64,000 bases of DNA from Casuarina equisetifolia (GCA_028551475.1 CM052358.1:26686853-26750852); one strand, 5' to 3'; shown: positions 36,070-46,871, numbered from the stretch's first letter. Numbers and translations are program-made. Notes: a model not told the origin generated them from the sequence alone.

Positions 36070-37440
36070 AATTGGAAGCTACTCAAGGCTAATGGGGAGT
36101 CAGACTTGCTTACTATCTTTTCCCAATTATCCATTGTTATGAATAATGTATGGTAGAGTTGTAGAATAATATAAATAAGGGTCTCATACTACTTAGTTTA
36201 GAGATCCCGTGTCACTAGACATTATATAGTTGCATATTTAAGCTTTACTTTTTAGTTGATTAAACCTTAAGGCTTGAAACTAATATAGCTTGGTATTTGA
36301 AATTTATGTAAGATTTGTTAATCTTGTTTTATTTTTTTTTTCAGTAATTTAACACAATGTGTGATGTCTAGTTCTAGCAAGTTTTAGAAGCTTGTCAAAT
36401 CTCAATATTATCTATATACATGTCAATGTATTTATTGCAAGAGGGATTCTTTGTTGCTCCGAAAACATTTGGGTCCTTAGCTCTTACAGAAGACGAGATG
36501 ATACTTTATATGACTAAGAGACATGTATATCCCCTAATGGCATCCACTACATCATAATAGTATTAAATAAGATTCTAGTGTTAGACCAAAAGGTTCCAAT
36601 TTTGAAGTCATACAACTTAAGTAGACCAATTTAATTCTTTTGCTAAACAAAGATATAATATAGTTTAAATTTCTCTTAGAGGCTTTTAAAGAAGAAAGGA
36701 AAAGGGAACTTAAATAACCCACGAGAAGAGTCCAGAGATGATTTATTATAGAGTATGATTTCAAAGATACCTCATGAATGGAAGGAACATGTATGATGCC
36801 TGAAAAAAAAAGCATGATTTAGACAATAACACGAAGATATGCATTCCACAACTTCTTCTAACATGTCCGAAAAATTACAAGAAGACCATTTGATTGATGC
36901 AAATTGGTGTGATTTGAAGTAGAGGGTAAGAAGGATAAAGAAAGAAAGAAATAGTCCACATCATGATTATTTCAAAACTTAGATGTTTACCAAAAGACAA
37001 TGTTGTCTCACAAAATACAAACGGAAGATTAAAGCTATAAAAAATACTTTTTCTTTTTCTTGTTACAATCCTTAGAGTTATTACGGACCAAACAAAGCTT
37101 AATCTATTTCTTAACACTTAGGTTTGCTTAGCCACGTTATTTAAGCAACTTTACCTTAGTAACATGTAACAATAATTCCAGTTCCGGCAATGTGAAACCT
37201 ATGTTCAACTCATATACGGATGCCTTCAGTTGCCAAAATGTGGACATGGTTGTGTGGCAGTGCATAGAATTTAGATAAGAAGCAAAAGCCCCTACCGTGC
37301 ACAAACAATAGGATGGGACATGTTAGGATAGACATGTTAGGTTTTGATGAAACTATCATGTCTTCGGATTGTACTAACTGATTTTTATTATTATCAGTGT
37401 TTTAGTATGAAATCTTTTTCTATATGTGAATATACTTCCT
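36070..37440. other. AT-rich DNA, no gene seen
   Basis: No recognisable protein. Minus-strand frames at 36552-36815 and 36875-37117 are low-complexity and unsupported. Confidence 0.45.
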
Positions 37441-37443
37441 TGT

Positions 37444-37797
37444 TATATGATATTGAATTACCTCAGTTTTCTGGGAATGTGATTCTCCTTAGAGAAAATC
37501 CTGATTTGAAGTCAAGCAGTACATGGCCCCGTGGGCACACAAGGAAAGCTTGCTTCTTTTTTTTTTTTTTTTTTTTTAAAAAAAGAAAAAAAACAGAAAA
37601 AAAGACAATAAAAACAACAGCAGCAAGAGAGAATAACCTCTCTTTTTTATTTTTATTTTATTTTTTATTTTTTATTTAAAAAGCAAGCTTTCCTTGTTTG
37701 CCCAGGGGGCCATGTACTGCTTGGCTTCTTCATATGAGGATTTTCTCTAAGGAGAATCACATTCTCAGAAAACTGAAGTAATTCAATATCATATAAA
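37444..37797. repeat. Long inverted repeat with poly(T)/poly(A) loop
   Basis: Left arm about 37444-37565 and right arm about 37676-37797 are reverse complements over ~120 bp with only about ten differences. Matching text includes 'GTGATTCTCCTTAGAGAAAA' and 'AGCAGTACATGGCCCC'. The ~110-bp loop is dominated by a T-run, A-rich and T-rich tracts. A transcript would fold into a near-perfect hairpin. A diverged single arm occurs at 40365-40445. A block 'ACAACAGCA..AGAGAATAACCTCT' is also repeated directly at 37615 and 37835. Confidence 0.8.
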
Positions 37798-37869
37798 AAT
37801 GAAGTAATTTAAAAATAAAAATACAATAATAACAACAACAGCAAAAGAGAATAACCTCTTCTTCTTTTT

Positions 37870-38110
37870 TAATCTTTCCGTACCCCGACAATATAGGTGC
37901 TACAAAATGGCCCCAACCAGCTTCATATTCATGGCTGCTTCGACCTGAACCGAACAAGCGGATTAAGCAAAATGTTACCTCCGGCACTGTCCCCAGCAAC
38001 AAAAGCTCTAAATATCGGTTTGATCATTCAACCTCTGCAGGACACCATTTCCGTTGGCACGGGATGCCAACGGGTGCTCCGTGAAATGTTACTGTCTCTA
38101 TGCTGCTATT
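37870..38110 (-). pseudogene. Carboxylesterase (CXE-like, GDXG family) fragment, unit 2
   Basis: The minus strand near 38010-37930 encodes 'FRAFVAGDSAGGNILLN' followed by 'VRFRSKQ', then in a shifted frame 'MNMKLVGAIL' and 'RGTER'. GDSAGGN is the nucleophile-serine motif of plant GDXG carboxylesterases, and the next text fits 'LKLVGAIL.HPYFGGTER'. The oxyanion HGGG motif and the catalytic Asp/His region are absent. It is a fragment with frameshifts and stops, not a functional enzyme. Confidence 0.7.
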
Positions 38111-38119
38111 ACTCAAGAA

Positions 38120-38715
38120 AACTTTTGTGGATATAATATTACCCAATATATGGAATGAAAATCAATTTCTATAGTTTCAAAGAACGAACCACAGGTACCC
38201 AAATAACTCATTCATCCTTTTAAATGAGATATGCATTCAACATATTTTGAATCGTTCGACAAACCATTTCACAATTACATCTAAGTAAAAACGCTGCATA
38301 AATTCTGATAAAGAGTAGTCCTTACTGGCGTGACGAAGTTTTCTAAAACCTAAACCTTCCGAAGGGCAATGTTGCAGTAGGAGAAAAGTTGTGAGAGAAA
38401 ATTACTTAGTCTACCTATGGTTACCATTTACAACTTCATCTTGGTGAAGCAAATGTTATATTGTGACAATACTAATAAAATGTCATTACCAAGATATTTA
38501 ATCAAAAGCTATCATGTCTAAATAGTTGTTTGTTCAAATAAATTAGTAAGAGAATTCCTTGATTCGTGATCAATTTGATTGCTACCAAAGGCCATACTTC
38601 TAAATAACTACTGTTTGAATTAAAAATTTCTTATGGTAATATTTAAATACATGACATTATTCTAACCAAAGGAAATGTCATATTAAAAAAAATTATCGAG
38701 TCAAATTTGCCAAGC
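38120..38715. other. AT-rich spacer of the segmental array
   Basis: No gene. Aligns with 32010-33080 and 40740-41880. Confidence 0.55.
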
Positions 38716-38720
38716 TTATG

Positions 38721-38904
38721 ATCATTTTGATCAATCATTTAAAAAATAATCTCTTTAAAATAAAATACAATTGATACAATATGCCCTTTTGAGTTAGTTA
38801 ACCATTGAATCAATATATTTTATTCCTATTCAAAGTCATTTAACTTGACCCCGTATAGTTATATAATCCAATATAATATATTATCTATAAATAACTCTTC
38901 ATGA
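38721..38904. repeat. ~185-bp minisatellite, single unit
   Basis: One 184-bp unit of the family expanded at 33084-34006. It includes 'ACAATATGCCCTTTTGAGTTAGTTA' and ends 'TATCTATAAATAACTCTTCATG'. Confidence 0.8.
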
Positions 38905-39780
38905 ATGAATGTTTCTTTAAGATAATATTATGCAATACCATATTCTGTATTTCTAAAACAATAATTATTAAATTTTTATTCTTATTTTAAGTCACGTAGC
39001 TGCATGTAATATGGATAGTATGTTTTATCATCTTTAAGATAGCTCTTAATTTAAAATTCCCTATTTTCCAATTCTGGTTTTTCTATAAATACAAATTATT
39101 TAGTTATGTAGTCTTTTCTCAAATTACTGATGGCCTGGTTTGAATTCTATAAATTATAATATGATTCCTTTATATATAACTTGTTATTTCATCATCCTCT
39201 ATGGTCATTGGTTTGAAATTAAATCTCCTTATAATTGATGTTCTCTAAAAATCCGAACCTTCCTTAAAAACATAATTTGAACTCTTTTGACTGAGGTCAA
39301 AAGACACCATTTAAAGTAGAGTTACCTAAGTATGAAACTACACAATCTCCATAATTCATAATTATTAAGTAACACTTATTCAATGAAAATAAACTTTATA
39401 GGAAAAGTCATTAATTATAAATTATATTTTTAGAGAAAATTTGCCTAATCATTCAGTTCCATAGAAAATTTAATGATTCAAAGTTAAATTATTATCTAAA
39501 TTAAACTTCATAGCCAATATCTTAAGGGAAAGAAAATCAATGGCAGAAAAAACATATGGTAAGGAATTTATTTTCTAGACAATCGAGGCTTAGTAAAAAT
39601 ACTGGGTTTAAGAATTCATAGTTGAGTGATCGATTTAATTAGTTTATAACAAATTAATGCTTATTAAAAATAGAAAAAAAACAAGTTATTTGTAGGCTTT
39701 TGAAGTCTAGGTAGAAATTACTTGAAAGCTTTTTAACCTTAGCCAAAAGACATCACTAGCAAAAGTCACATAATTGTATA
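38905..39780. other. Upstream region of a missing peptide-gene copy
   Basis: Aligns with 34010-34890 and 42250-43140, including the vestigial start 'AAATCAATGGCAGAAAAA' at 39535 and the 'TTTTTAACCTTAGCCAAAAGACATCA' block at 39729. The match ends about where the TATA box and peptide frame should follow, so the gene has been lost by deletion. Confidence 0.55.
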
Positions 39781-40360
39781 AGCTTTCTTTTTATTGTTCT
39801 TATTTTATTTTATTTTTGTTATTTTTATACACAAACGTCTTCAATATTTTGTAGAAATTCTTGTTCTTATTCCAACTAAGCTAAAACAAGCTTTATGCCC
39901 ATACCAATGGGATAATCCCCTTTCTAATATGTACCATATATTTTCCTCAAAAAGCACAACCTACTCAACCCATCCACTCTTCCTAATTTCCTCGTGAAAA
40001 CGTCAACCAACCATTCTAGGTGGTCTCTCTTAGCGACCAACATCAACACAATCTCGAGCCAAAGTCCAACCAAATCCTTTGATTTATTTTTTAATAACTA
40101 CTTTGTAAGAGGAGATAAACCTTTCTAACAATTTGGCTATCAATAAGTTTCGTTGCCACTAAATTCTTAGCCATACTTAGTGAGTAACAAACTACAATCA
40201 AGTAGCTTGGAAGTTAAGTTAAAGACAAATATCACTTGAATAATTATAGGTACATTGTCACCATTGCAAATTTCAATTGTGGAACTATTAGTTTTCAAAT
40301 TCTTTAAGTAGAAGCCATGAGTTTTTTCTTTTATATTAAATTACTAATTTTTTCTGTAAT
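39781..40360. other. Unmatched insertion in the array, no gene seen
   Basis: Replaces the expected peptide gene. The 67-codon frame at 39794-39997 has no known motif. I find no terminal repeats. Confidence 0.4.
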
Positions 40361-40497
40361 TATGATATTTAATTACTTCAGTTTTTTGTTAGTATGCTTC
40401 TCCTTAGAAAAAAAATCGTGATTTGAACGCAAGCGTGCTTTTGTTAAAAACCAAAAAAAAAAAAAAAGAAAAGACAAAAACAACAACAAGCAGCGTC

Positions 40498-40740
40498 ATA
40501 GTCATAGCTGCTTCGACCTGAACCGAATATGCAGATTATGCGAAATGCTACCTCCGGCACTGTCCCCAACAACGATAACTCTGAACATCGGAATGATCAT
40601 TCAACAAACTGCATGACTTCGTTTCCATTGGCACGACGGAACACAACACACTGGAACACGGCCCAAGAATGCCCTCAGCATGCTTAGGCTGGGTGCTTTA
40701 TCAAGTGTTACCATTTCTATGCCACTATTACTTTAGCAAA
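40498..40740 (-). pseudogene. Carboxylesterase (CXE-like) fragment, unit 3
   Basis: The minus strand near 40580-40510 encodes 'FRVIVVGDSAGGSISHNLHIRFRSKQL', closer to the family consensus ('VGDSAGGNIAHN') than the unit-2 copy, but followed by stops. Only the motif neighbourhood survives. Confidence 0.7.
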
Positions 40741-40744
40741 ATTT

Positions 40745-41880
40745 CTCTCATATAATATTACGCAATGTATGGAATTAAACTTATTTTTCATATATACAAA
40801 GAACGAATAATAAATACCAATAAAAGAAATAATATGTTCATCCTTTTAGATATGATATACATTTAACATATTTTTAATTGTTTGGGAAACCTTTTCATAT
40901 TTACATCTAAATAAAAACGCTATATAAATTATGATAGAGACTAATAATGAGTGTAACAAAGTTTTCTAAAACTAAATCTTCCGAGGTGTAATGCAGCAGC
41001 AGCAGAAAAGTTATAACTTCATCTTGGCAATACCAACAAAATTTCATTTAGCATGATATGTTATCAAAAGCTATGATGTCTAAATAACTTTTTGTCCAAA
41101 TAGAATAGTAAGAGAACTACTTGACTTGCAATCAATTTGATTGATTCCAAAGAGCTTTCTTCTAAACCACTACTATTCAAATAAAAATTTCCTTATGGTA
41201 ATATTTAAATGGATGACATTATTCTTAATCATTGTTAAGTCCAAAGATTAAAGCTAACTAACAAGTGGCACATCTAAGGTGAACATGCTAAAATATCTAA
41301 AGTACTCATAAATCTTGGAATGTAATCAATTATTTTGAACAATCATTTTATTATAAGTTTTATTATTTAATGGTTTATGTAGAAAAAATACTATGCATAT
41401 TCTAATTTTGAAATTAAATCTTGAAGCTAACTCTAGAAACACATATTAGGATTTTACTTCAAAGAGAGAGGAAAACAAGAAAATAGTGGAAAAGGCATAT
41501 AAAAAAAGAAAGAAGGTTAAAGCGCTACTCAACCATCCTTGGAAGGATAGTTTTAATACCATATCCATCCTTTCATCTGATTTTTTTTTTAAAAAAGGGT
41601 TATTTATTTTATATGTTTATGCTCCTCATAATTTGGGCCTTCTACCTAAAATTGTAGTAATATATTTACGTGATTATGAATCATTTTCAAAGCCTTAAAA
41701 AGGTCAATTAAACATTTCTAATTGGAGTAACATTCAGTGAATTCTAAGTCTTTGGATATAAACCCTTCACATCTACTTAAGAGAAACAAGTTTTAAAAAG
41801 TCATTAGTAAAACAATGTCCTTGGAACTTAAATGCTGAAAAGTCACATTAAAAAAGTATAAAGATAAAGTCACTAGGCTT
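40745..41880. other. AT-rich spacer of the segmental array
   Basis: No gene. The frame at 41486-41698 is within the shared 'CAACCATCCTTGGAAGGATAG' block and is unsupported. Confidence 0.5.
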
Positions 41881-41883
41881 ATG

Positions 41884-42250
41884 ATAATTTGGTCGCTCAA
41901 TTAAAAACTTCTTTTGTTTAAATAAATATGATTGACACAATATGCCCTTTTGTATTAATTAGCCATTAAATCAATATGCATTACTCCTATTCAAATTCAT
42001 TTGACTTAACAAGTACAGTTAATATAATCTTAAAAAAATCATTACCTATAAATAGCTCTTCATGACTCGGTTTGACCACTCAATCAAAGACAACTTTTGT
42101 TTAAATAAAATGCAGTCTATACAATATGACCTTTTGCATTAGTTAGCCATTAAATAAATATACTTTATTCCCATTCAAAATCATTTGAATTAAGCCCATA
42201 TAGTTAGTATAATCTAATAAAACAAGTTATCTATAAATAAATCTCCATGA
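41884..42250. repeat. ~185-bp minisatellite, two units
   Basis: Units begin at about 41884 and 42065 and end at about 42250 (periods 181 and 186). They end in 'CTATAAATAGCTCTTCATG' and 'CTATAAATAAATCTCCATG'. Confidence 0.8.
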
Positions 42251-43255
42251 ATGAAGGTGTCTTTAAGATAACATTATACAATACAATATTTTGTATCGCT
42301 AAAGTATTAATTATTACATTTTATTCTTATTTAAAGTCATGTACCAACATGTAATACGGGTAGTATATTTTATTATCTTTAAAATAGGTCTAAATTTGCA
42401 ATTCCCTACTTTTCAATACTGGTTTTTCAATAAAGACAAATTATTTAGTTATGTTGTCTTTTGTTAATTGACTAATGGGATTGTTAGAATTCTACACATT
42501 ATAACATCACATCCTAATATAAAACTTACTATTTCACCACCCCTATAGTCATTGGTTTGAAATTACATCTCCTAGTCATATAGTTAATGCTCTCTAAAAA
42601 TCCAACCCTTCCTTAAAAGTTAATCTGAAATCGTTTGGCTAAGGTCACAAGACACCACTTAAAGTAAAGTCACACAAATATGAAACTTCATAATCTCTAT
42701 AAGTCATGATTATTAAATAACACTTATTTAATCAAAATAAACATCATAGGAGAAATCATAGATTATAAATGATCTTTTTAGAGAAATTATGGCTAATCAT
42801 TCAGTTTCATTAAAAATATAAGGATTTAAATCTGAATTATTATCTGAATCAAAACTTCAAAGTCAATATATTAAGGGAAAGAAAACAATGGGTAAAAAAT
42901 ATAGCAAGTAATTGAAATTTACTTTCCCGAAAAATCAAGGCTTAGTAAAAGTAATGCATTTAAGTACTCATAGTTAAATGAATTATTTAAATAATTTATA
43001 AAGAATCAATTCTCAGTAAAAATAGTACATTAAAAAAATTTAAAGAAAAACACGTTATTAGTTAGCTGTTAAAGTCTAAGTAGAAACTACTTGCAAGCTT
43101 TTTAACCATAGCAAAAGGACATCATTTAAAGCAAAAGTCACATTATTGTACAAGCTCATAATCTCATAAGGAGAAACTCTTGGGTAGTTTTTATTCTATC
43201 AATATTGTAATCCAAATAAGATGATTCATAGATTTTCACTATCCTTACAGAAAAT
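42251..43255. other. Upstream region of peptide copy 3
   Basis: No gene. Collinear with 34010-34980, including a vestigial start-like 'ACAATGGGTAAAAAATATAG' at 42886. Confidence 0.55.
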
Positions 43256-43258
43256 CTT

Positions 43259-43267
43259 TATATATAA
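43259..43267 (+). promoter_or_regulatory. TATA box of peptide copy 3
   Basis: TTTATATATAAG spans this site about 70 bp before the ATG. The flanks 'GATTCATAGAT' and 'CAATCTAAATTACACTTCAAAC' are shared with copy 2, so the core promoter is conserved. Confidence 0.65.
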
Positions 43268-43330
43268 GTTTTTCAGACCAATCTAAATTACACTTCAAAC
43301 TTTGAGAGTTTGTAGCTAAAGAGAAAATCT

Positions 43331-43687
43331 ATGGCAGCAAAATATACTAAGAGATACATAGTGATAATGATTCTATTACTTCTCCTTGTTTTGATTGAAG
43401 TGAAAGCTAATGACCTTGGCAAAACTACCATGGCATTTTTCACTCGCGCTCAAGAAGAAGAAGAAGCTTGTTGGAAAGCGATAAAGGCACATGCTTTCAA
43501 CAATTTTCGTTTTTGGTTATGTATTCATCCTAGTCTTGCTAGGTGTTTGCGAGACTATGAAATAGATATTGGTATTGCATCCGTCTGTTTTAATTTCTGC
43601 ATTAAAAGAATAAAGGAGAGAAGTGGTTTTACACCTTGTGTAAAGAACTGTTATCAACTCCGTCTCCACAATCGCAAGAACCTTTAG
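43331..43687 (+). CDS. Small secreted cysteine-rich peptide, copy 3 (118 aa)
   Basis: Same length and layout as copy 2: signal peptide residues 1-26 (hydrophobic core 'IVIMILLLLLVLI'), mature 'NDLGKTTMAFF' start, and conserved tail 'GFTPCVKNCY...NRKNL'. Seven of the eight cysteines are kept (47, 64, 72, 86, 90, 103, 107). Cys39 is Arg here, by a TGC to CGC change. The Cx3C-x12-Cx3C module and the 'YEIDIGIAS' stretch are retained. The substitutions without gaps, with core residues kept, suggest both copies were held under selection for some time. An unpaired cysteine may change folding or dimerisation. Function is unknown; likely apoplastic. Confidence 0.75.
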   Translation: MAAKYTKRYIVIMILLLLLVLIEVKANDLGKTTMAFFTRAQEEEEACWKAIKAHAFNNFRFWLCIHPSLARCLRDYEIDIGIASVCFNFCIKRIKERSGFTPCVKNCYQLRLHNRKNL

Positions 43688-43689
43688 GT

Positions 43690-44300
43690 CTAGAGATGCA
43701 AGACCCATAAGCCCCAAATCTACCTGTGGTAAGAGTTGCCTAACTTTTCACTTTTTATTGTTTTCTTTATTGTTAGAATTAAGGAGTATATGAATGTCTA
43801 TCGATGTGTAATAAAACTTATTTGTCTTTTAAAAATCTTAAGCAAAAATTTTTTAATAGTCATCTTTATAGAGTACCAATAAAAAAAATCTAAGAATAAT
43901 TTCTGTTTATTCATTATAACAAGTTGAAATTTGTTTCTTTTAGCATGAATTTTCACTTGTATTTTAATTTGATGCCAACAACTTGCAGGATATTATTTCA
44001 TAATTTTGTGGATGTTTTTCATGCCTACAATGGTACATAGGGAGAATGGTTTATGGAAGCATGTGAGATGACAAACTTTAAATAGACTACTTTATGATAG
44101 ATACACATGATTACTAATGGTTATGGGTATTCAATAGTCATACATCCCTATTTGAACCACAATAACGATAAGTTTTTATGTTTATTTACTCATCTTTTGT
44201 ATATTAAAGTTACTTAAATGATGGTGCTATTCTTCCATTCATTTGATAACAAATATGAATTTCTTTTCTTTATAATAACCAAAATTCTTTTTTGCATGTA
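43690..44300 (+). other. 3' flank of peptide copy 3
   Basis: Collinear with 35414-36000. Shares the 3'-UTR donor (43729) and the 'AGAATAATTTCTGTTTATTCAT' block. No other gene. Confidence 0.55.
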
Positions 44301-44459
44301 TAATTTTTAATCAATAAGATGAAATCAATCAAAAATCTTTGCATGGATAGTTTATAATTACCCATTTCGTAGATACTTTTTAAACAGTAAAAAAAATTTA
44401 AAAGTAAAGTATTACTTAAAATCTCTATTAAAAAGATTACCAACTAGAAGATAATGAAG

Positions 44460-45010
44460 CTTGGAGAGTCAAGCAGAACAATCAATTCATCGAAACTCTT
44501 ACACAAGAGAATAAATAGTTAAAGAAATGAAGCATTGTTTGAACGTATTGAAAATTTTCTTGGGACGAATTGGCAATGGCCAATAGATGCAGGGGATGGA
44601 GACACAAATGGCAGGAGGGTGAAATGACCAAGTTCTAGTGTACCCAGTCGAATAAGGTGCTAGTGATTCCCACATGGGTTGGGGTATAACGGTAATTTTG
44701 TATTTCACTCATTTAAAAACAACAATAAACCCAACAAATCTTGAGAAACAAACCATGATATATGTCAAAAAGAAATTTTTGTGAAGGCAAATGGGAAGGA
44801 AAACAAAACATAAGGTTTGAGACTTCCAAAGGCTTTTGTGGTATTCCTATTTCAACTAGTTACAAAGAAAAACTTTACATACGTGATTGTACAGTGAAAG
44901 CACACGTAAGCTGTACAATTACAAATGAATCCTGTGTACAAACAACTGCTCCAGAAGACGGCCAAAATCTCGTTTTTGGTCAACTGACTGTCTGACATGC
45001 TCGTTAGACG
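44460..45010. repeat. Duplicated block, partner of 59630-60300
   Basis: Shared landmarks are 'GAAATGAAGCATTG' or 'AAATAAAGCATTG', 'GAGGGTGAAATGAC', 'TGTACC.AGTCGAAT', 'GTATT.CACTC.TT.AAAA', 'GTAAGCTGTA.AATTACAAA' and 'CCAAAATCTCGT.TTTGGTCAAC'. No known protein. It probably represents flanking DNA of duplicated TNL genes. Confidence 0.6.
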
Positions 45011-45029
45011 TTATCCTTTCATGTAGCTG

Positions 45030-45135
45030 GAACGACGGCGGGCCTATGATCTCGTAAAAGGCCTATTGGATTGCAAAACCCAATCCGAGGAATCCTTTAC
45101 CCTCCTATGATTATTTCAAGGTTTTACACTAAAAA
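45030..45135 (-). repeat. TNL 5'-flank copy
   Basis: 'GGCCTATTGGATTGCAAAACCCAATCC' matches the flank upstream of the TIR exon at 14130-14160. No TIR exon adjoins it here. Confidence 0.45.
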
Positions 45136-45539
45136 TATAGCAGAAATTGGCACAAAAACTCTCTGGCTCTACTTGGCAATTACTCCAACAGAGATTCTGC
45201 ACACTAAAGACTTTTTACAAACACCTTTTGAGCAACCAGGAAAATGTTCCAGAACAACCATTGCAATTGCTCTTTCAGCTAATCTGCCCACAAATAAGAC
45301 AACCCATATGCCCCCCCACAAATGCCCACAGAAAGTTGTGAGTTCAATTGATCTTTTACAACCCCTAACTACCCGCAAGTTTATGTCAACCCACAATTTG
45401 CAAATGCAGCCAACAAAAGCAAAACAATGGGGGCAACGATTAACCACAATTTTTAACTTAGAAGGCTCACCCTCTAACAACAAATAGCAATGTTAAGATC
45501 CAAGGAGCTTTCAATAAACTCGTTGGGCTCCCACCTTAT

Positions 45540-45725
45540 CAACTTCCTCCGTGCTGTTTGAGCAGTTACATTCCCCAGAGCCTTCTGTGACATCGGAAAG
45601 CTTGTGGTCCGTAACATTGGCTTCTTCATTTCTCTTTGTAAGAAGACAATGGAGCCTCCCCAGATTTGGTACCGGAAAAAGTGAGTATTTTTCCTTCTGC
45701 TATTGATTTCTCCATAGTGCAGCAC
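45540..45725 (-). repeat. Repeat family R1 copy
   Basis: Minus-strand text 'GEINSRRKNTHFFRYQIWGGS..FLQREMKK' is the clearest version of the R1 core and parallels 'GEISGRR' readable at 17560 in another frame. Function not recognised. Confidence 0.45.
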
Positions 45726-45820
45726 CTGCAGTCAAACGTAATGATTAAATACTACTGATGACTGAAAACTTCCCTTTGTATGTTTTCTCTTCGGCATAGG
45801 CCCAAGAAGAATGAGAGGCT

Positions 45821-46040
45821 AACAGTGTACAACAATGGGCTTCCTCTTCTTCTTTCCCATTCTCATTCTGAACCCTCTCTGCTGCGTCACTCGCCTGCCA
45901 CCTCTTGGTACCAATGGCGAGCTCCTTTGCTCTCCTTTGTCCGCCTCTCATTCTTCTTTGTCCGCTGGAACGTATATGGGCTGTTGTTATTTTGTTAATG
46001 AGCTTATTTTGGTTACAACTCATGCATATTTAATTATACT
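45821..46040 (+). repeat. Inverted repeat, left arm
   Basis: Reverse complement of 46872-47065 over roughly 200 bp ('CAGTGTACAACA.TGGGCTTCCTCTTCTTCTTTCC', 'CTCGCCTGCCACCTCTTGGTACCAATGG'). The right arm lacks a ~30-bp segment present here after GAGCTCCTTTG. The arms flank about 830 bp holding a TNL 5'-flank copy (46045-46190). Confidence 0.75.
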
Positions 46041-46044
46041 GGTA

Positions 46045-46560
46045 CGGAGGCGGGCCTGAGATCTTGTAAAAGGTCTATTTATTGGCAAAGCCCAGTCCGG
46101 TCCAAGCCACAAATTATTATTATTTCTCCTCCTCCTGCTGCTTCCTATTTTTATTCCACAAAACCACTACACCCTTGACCCCACGTGAATCCCTTCCACA
46201 AGGAAAAATCCCCTCACTTGTTACTTAAAACAAACACCACACGAGCACTTTTCAAATTCAAACAGATATGCTACTTTTTTCTCCCATTATCCCACTGTTT
46301 CCAACAACTCAAAATTAAAGGACGAGTACTCAAACAAGTCACGGCAAGGATAACAATAAGGGTCAAACAACTTTCACACGTTTAGTATTTTCTCCGAAAC
46401 AAACCACTAGGAGAGAGAAAAACCAAATGATCATTCGGTCAAGCCAACAAGATAATAAACAAGTCTCTACGGTCGGCCACTTAGTCTCATAACCAAATCC
46501 AACAAAAATACACAGTTCAGTTACAAAGTCACCACAAAACAACCAATCACCGAGAAAACC
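46045..46560 (-). other. TNL 5'-flank-like segment inside the inverted repeat
   Basis: 46060-46150 resembles 14130-14210 (GGCAAAGCCCAGTCC and an interrupted 'TTTCTCCTCCTCCT' tract). No open gene. Confidence 0.4.
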
Positions 46561-46871
46561 CCAAATGGGCCTTCATAGCCAGAGGCTGTCCGCGAATAAC
46601 ACTCGTCCACCTGAATAACAGTAAGGTAAAATAAGTGAAACAGATTGAAGGAACGGGAAACTCACAGAAAAGCCTGGTCTCTTCAGAGGGAGACTCGTAC
46701 CTCACAGGGATAACGTTCCCAGCCAACGGGGTAATCCCACTTTCTTCATAATGTTCCAGATGCCTTTCGTTCTCCTCCAGTAGCCCTACAAAAACCAAGA
46801 CTCCAAGACTTCTACGACACCGTTTTCTTTTACAAAACACACAATACATATTAATTAAATATACATGGGCC

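Larger units (their letters stand above)
30940..44300. repeat. Segmental tandem array carrying the cysteine-rich peptide genes
   Basis: Three successive duplicates can be traced by the same ordered blocks. These are a carboxylesterase-derived fragment (31870-32000; 37880-38100; 40498-40740), a block with 'GCTATCATGTCTAAAT', the ~185-bp minisatellite (33084-34006; 38721-38904; 41884-42250), a block with 'AAAGTCATG.AGC', an upstream block with 'GCTTTTTAACCTTAGCCAAAAGACATCA', and then the peptide gene (35057; absent near 39.8 kb; 43331). The dead gene at 31271 would end a further unit to the left. The middle unit breaks off after 39775, just where the gene promoter should follow. Confidence 0.75.

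Noticed and set aside
37344-37679. 111-codon frame over the inverted repeat
   Set aside because: It runs through poly(T)/poly(A) tracts giving poly-Phe and poly-Lys, so it is an artefact of the repeat.
45071-45487. 138-codon plus-strand frame, with an overlapping 104-codon minus-strand frame
   Set aside because: No domain on either strand, and the region starts in a TNL 5'-flank repeat. Both strands being open points to chance.
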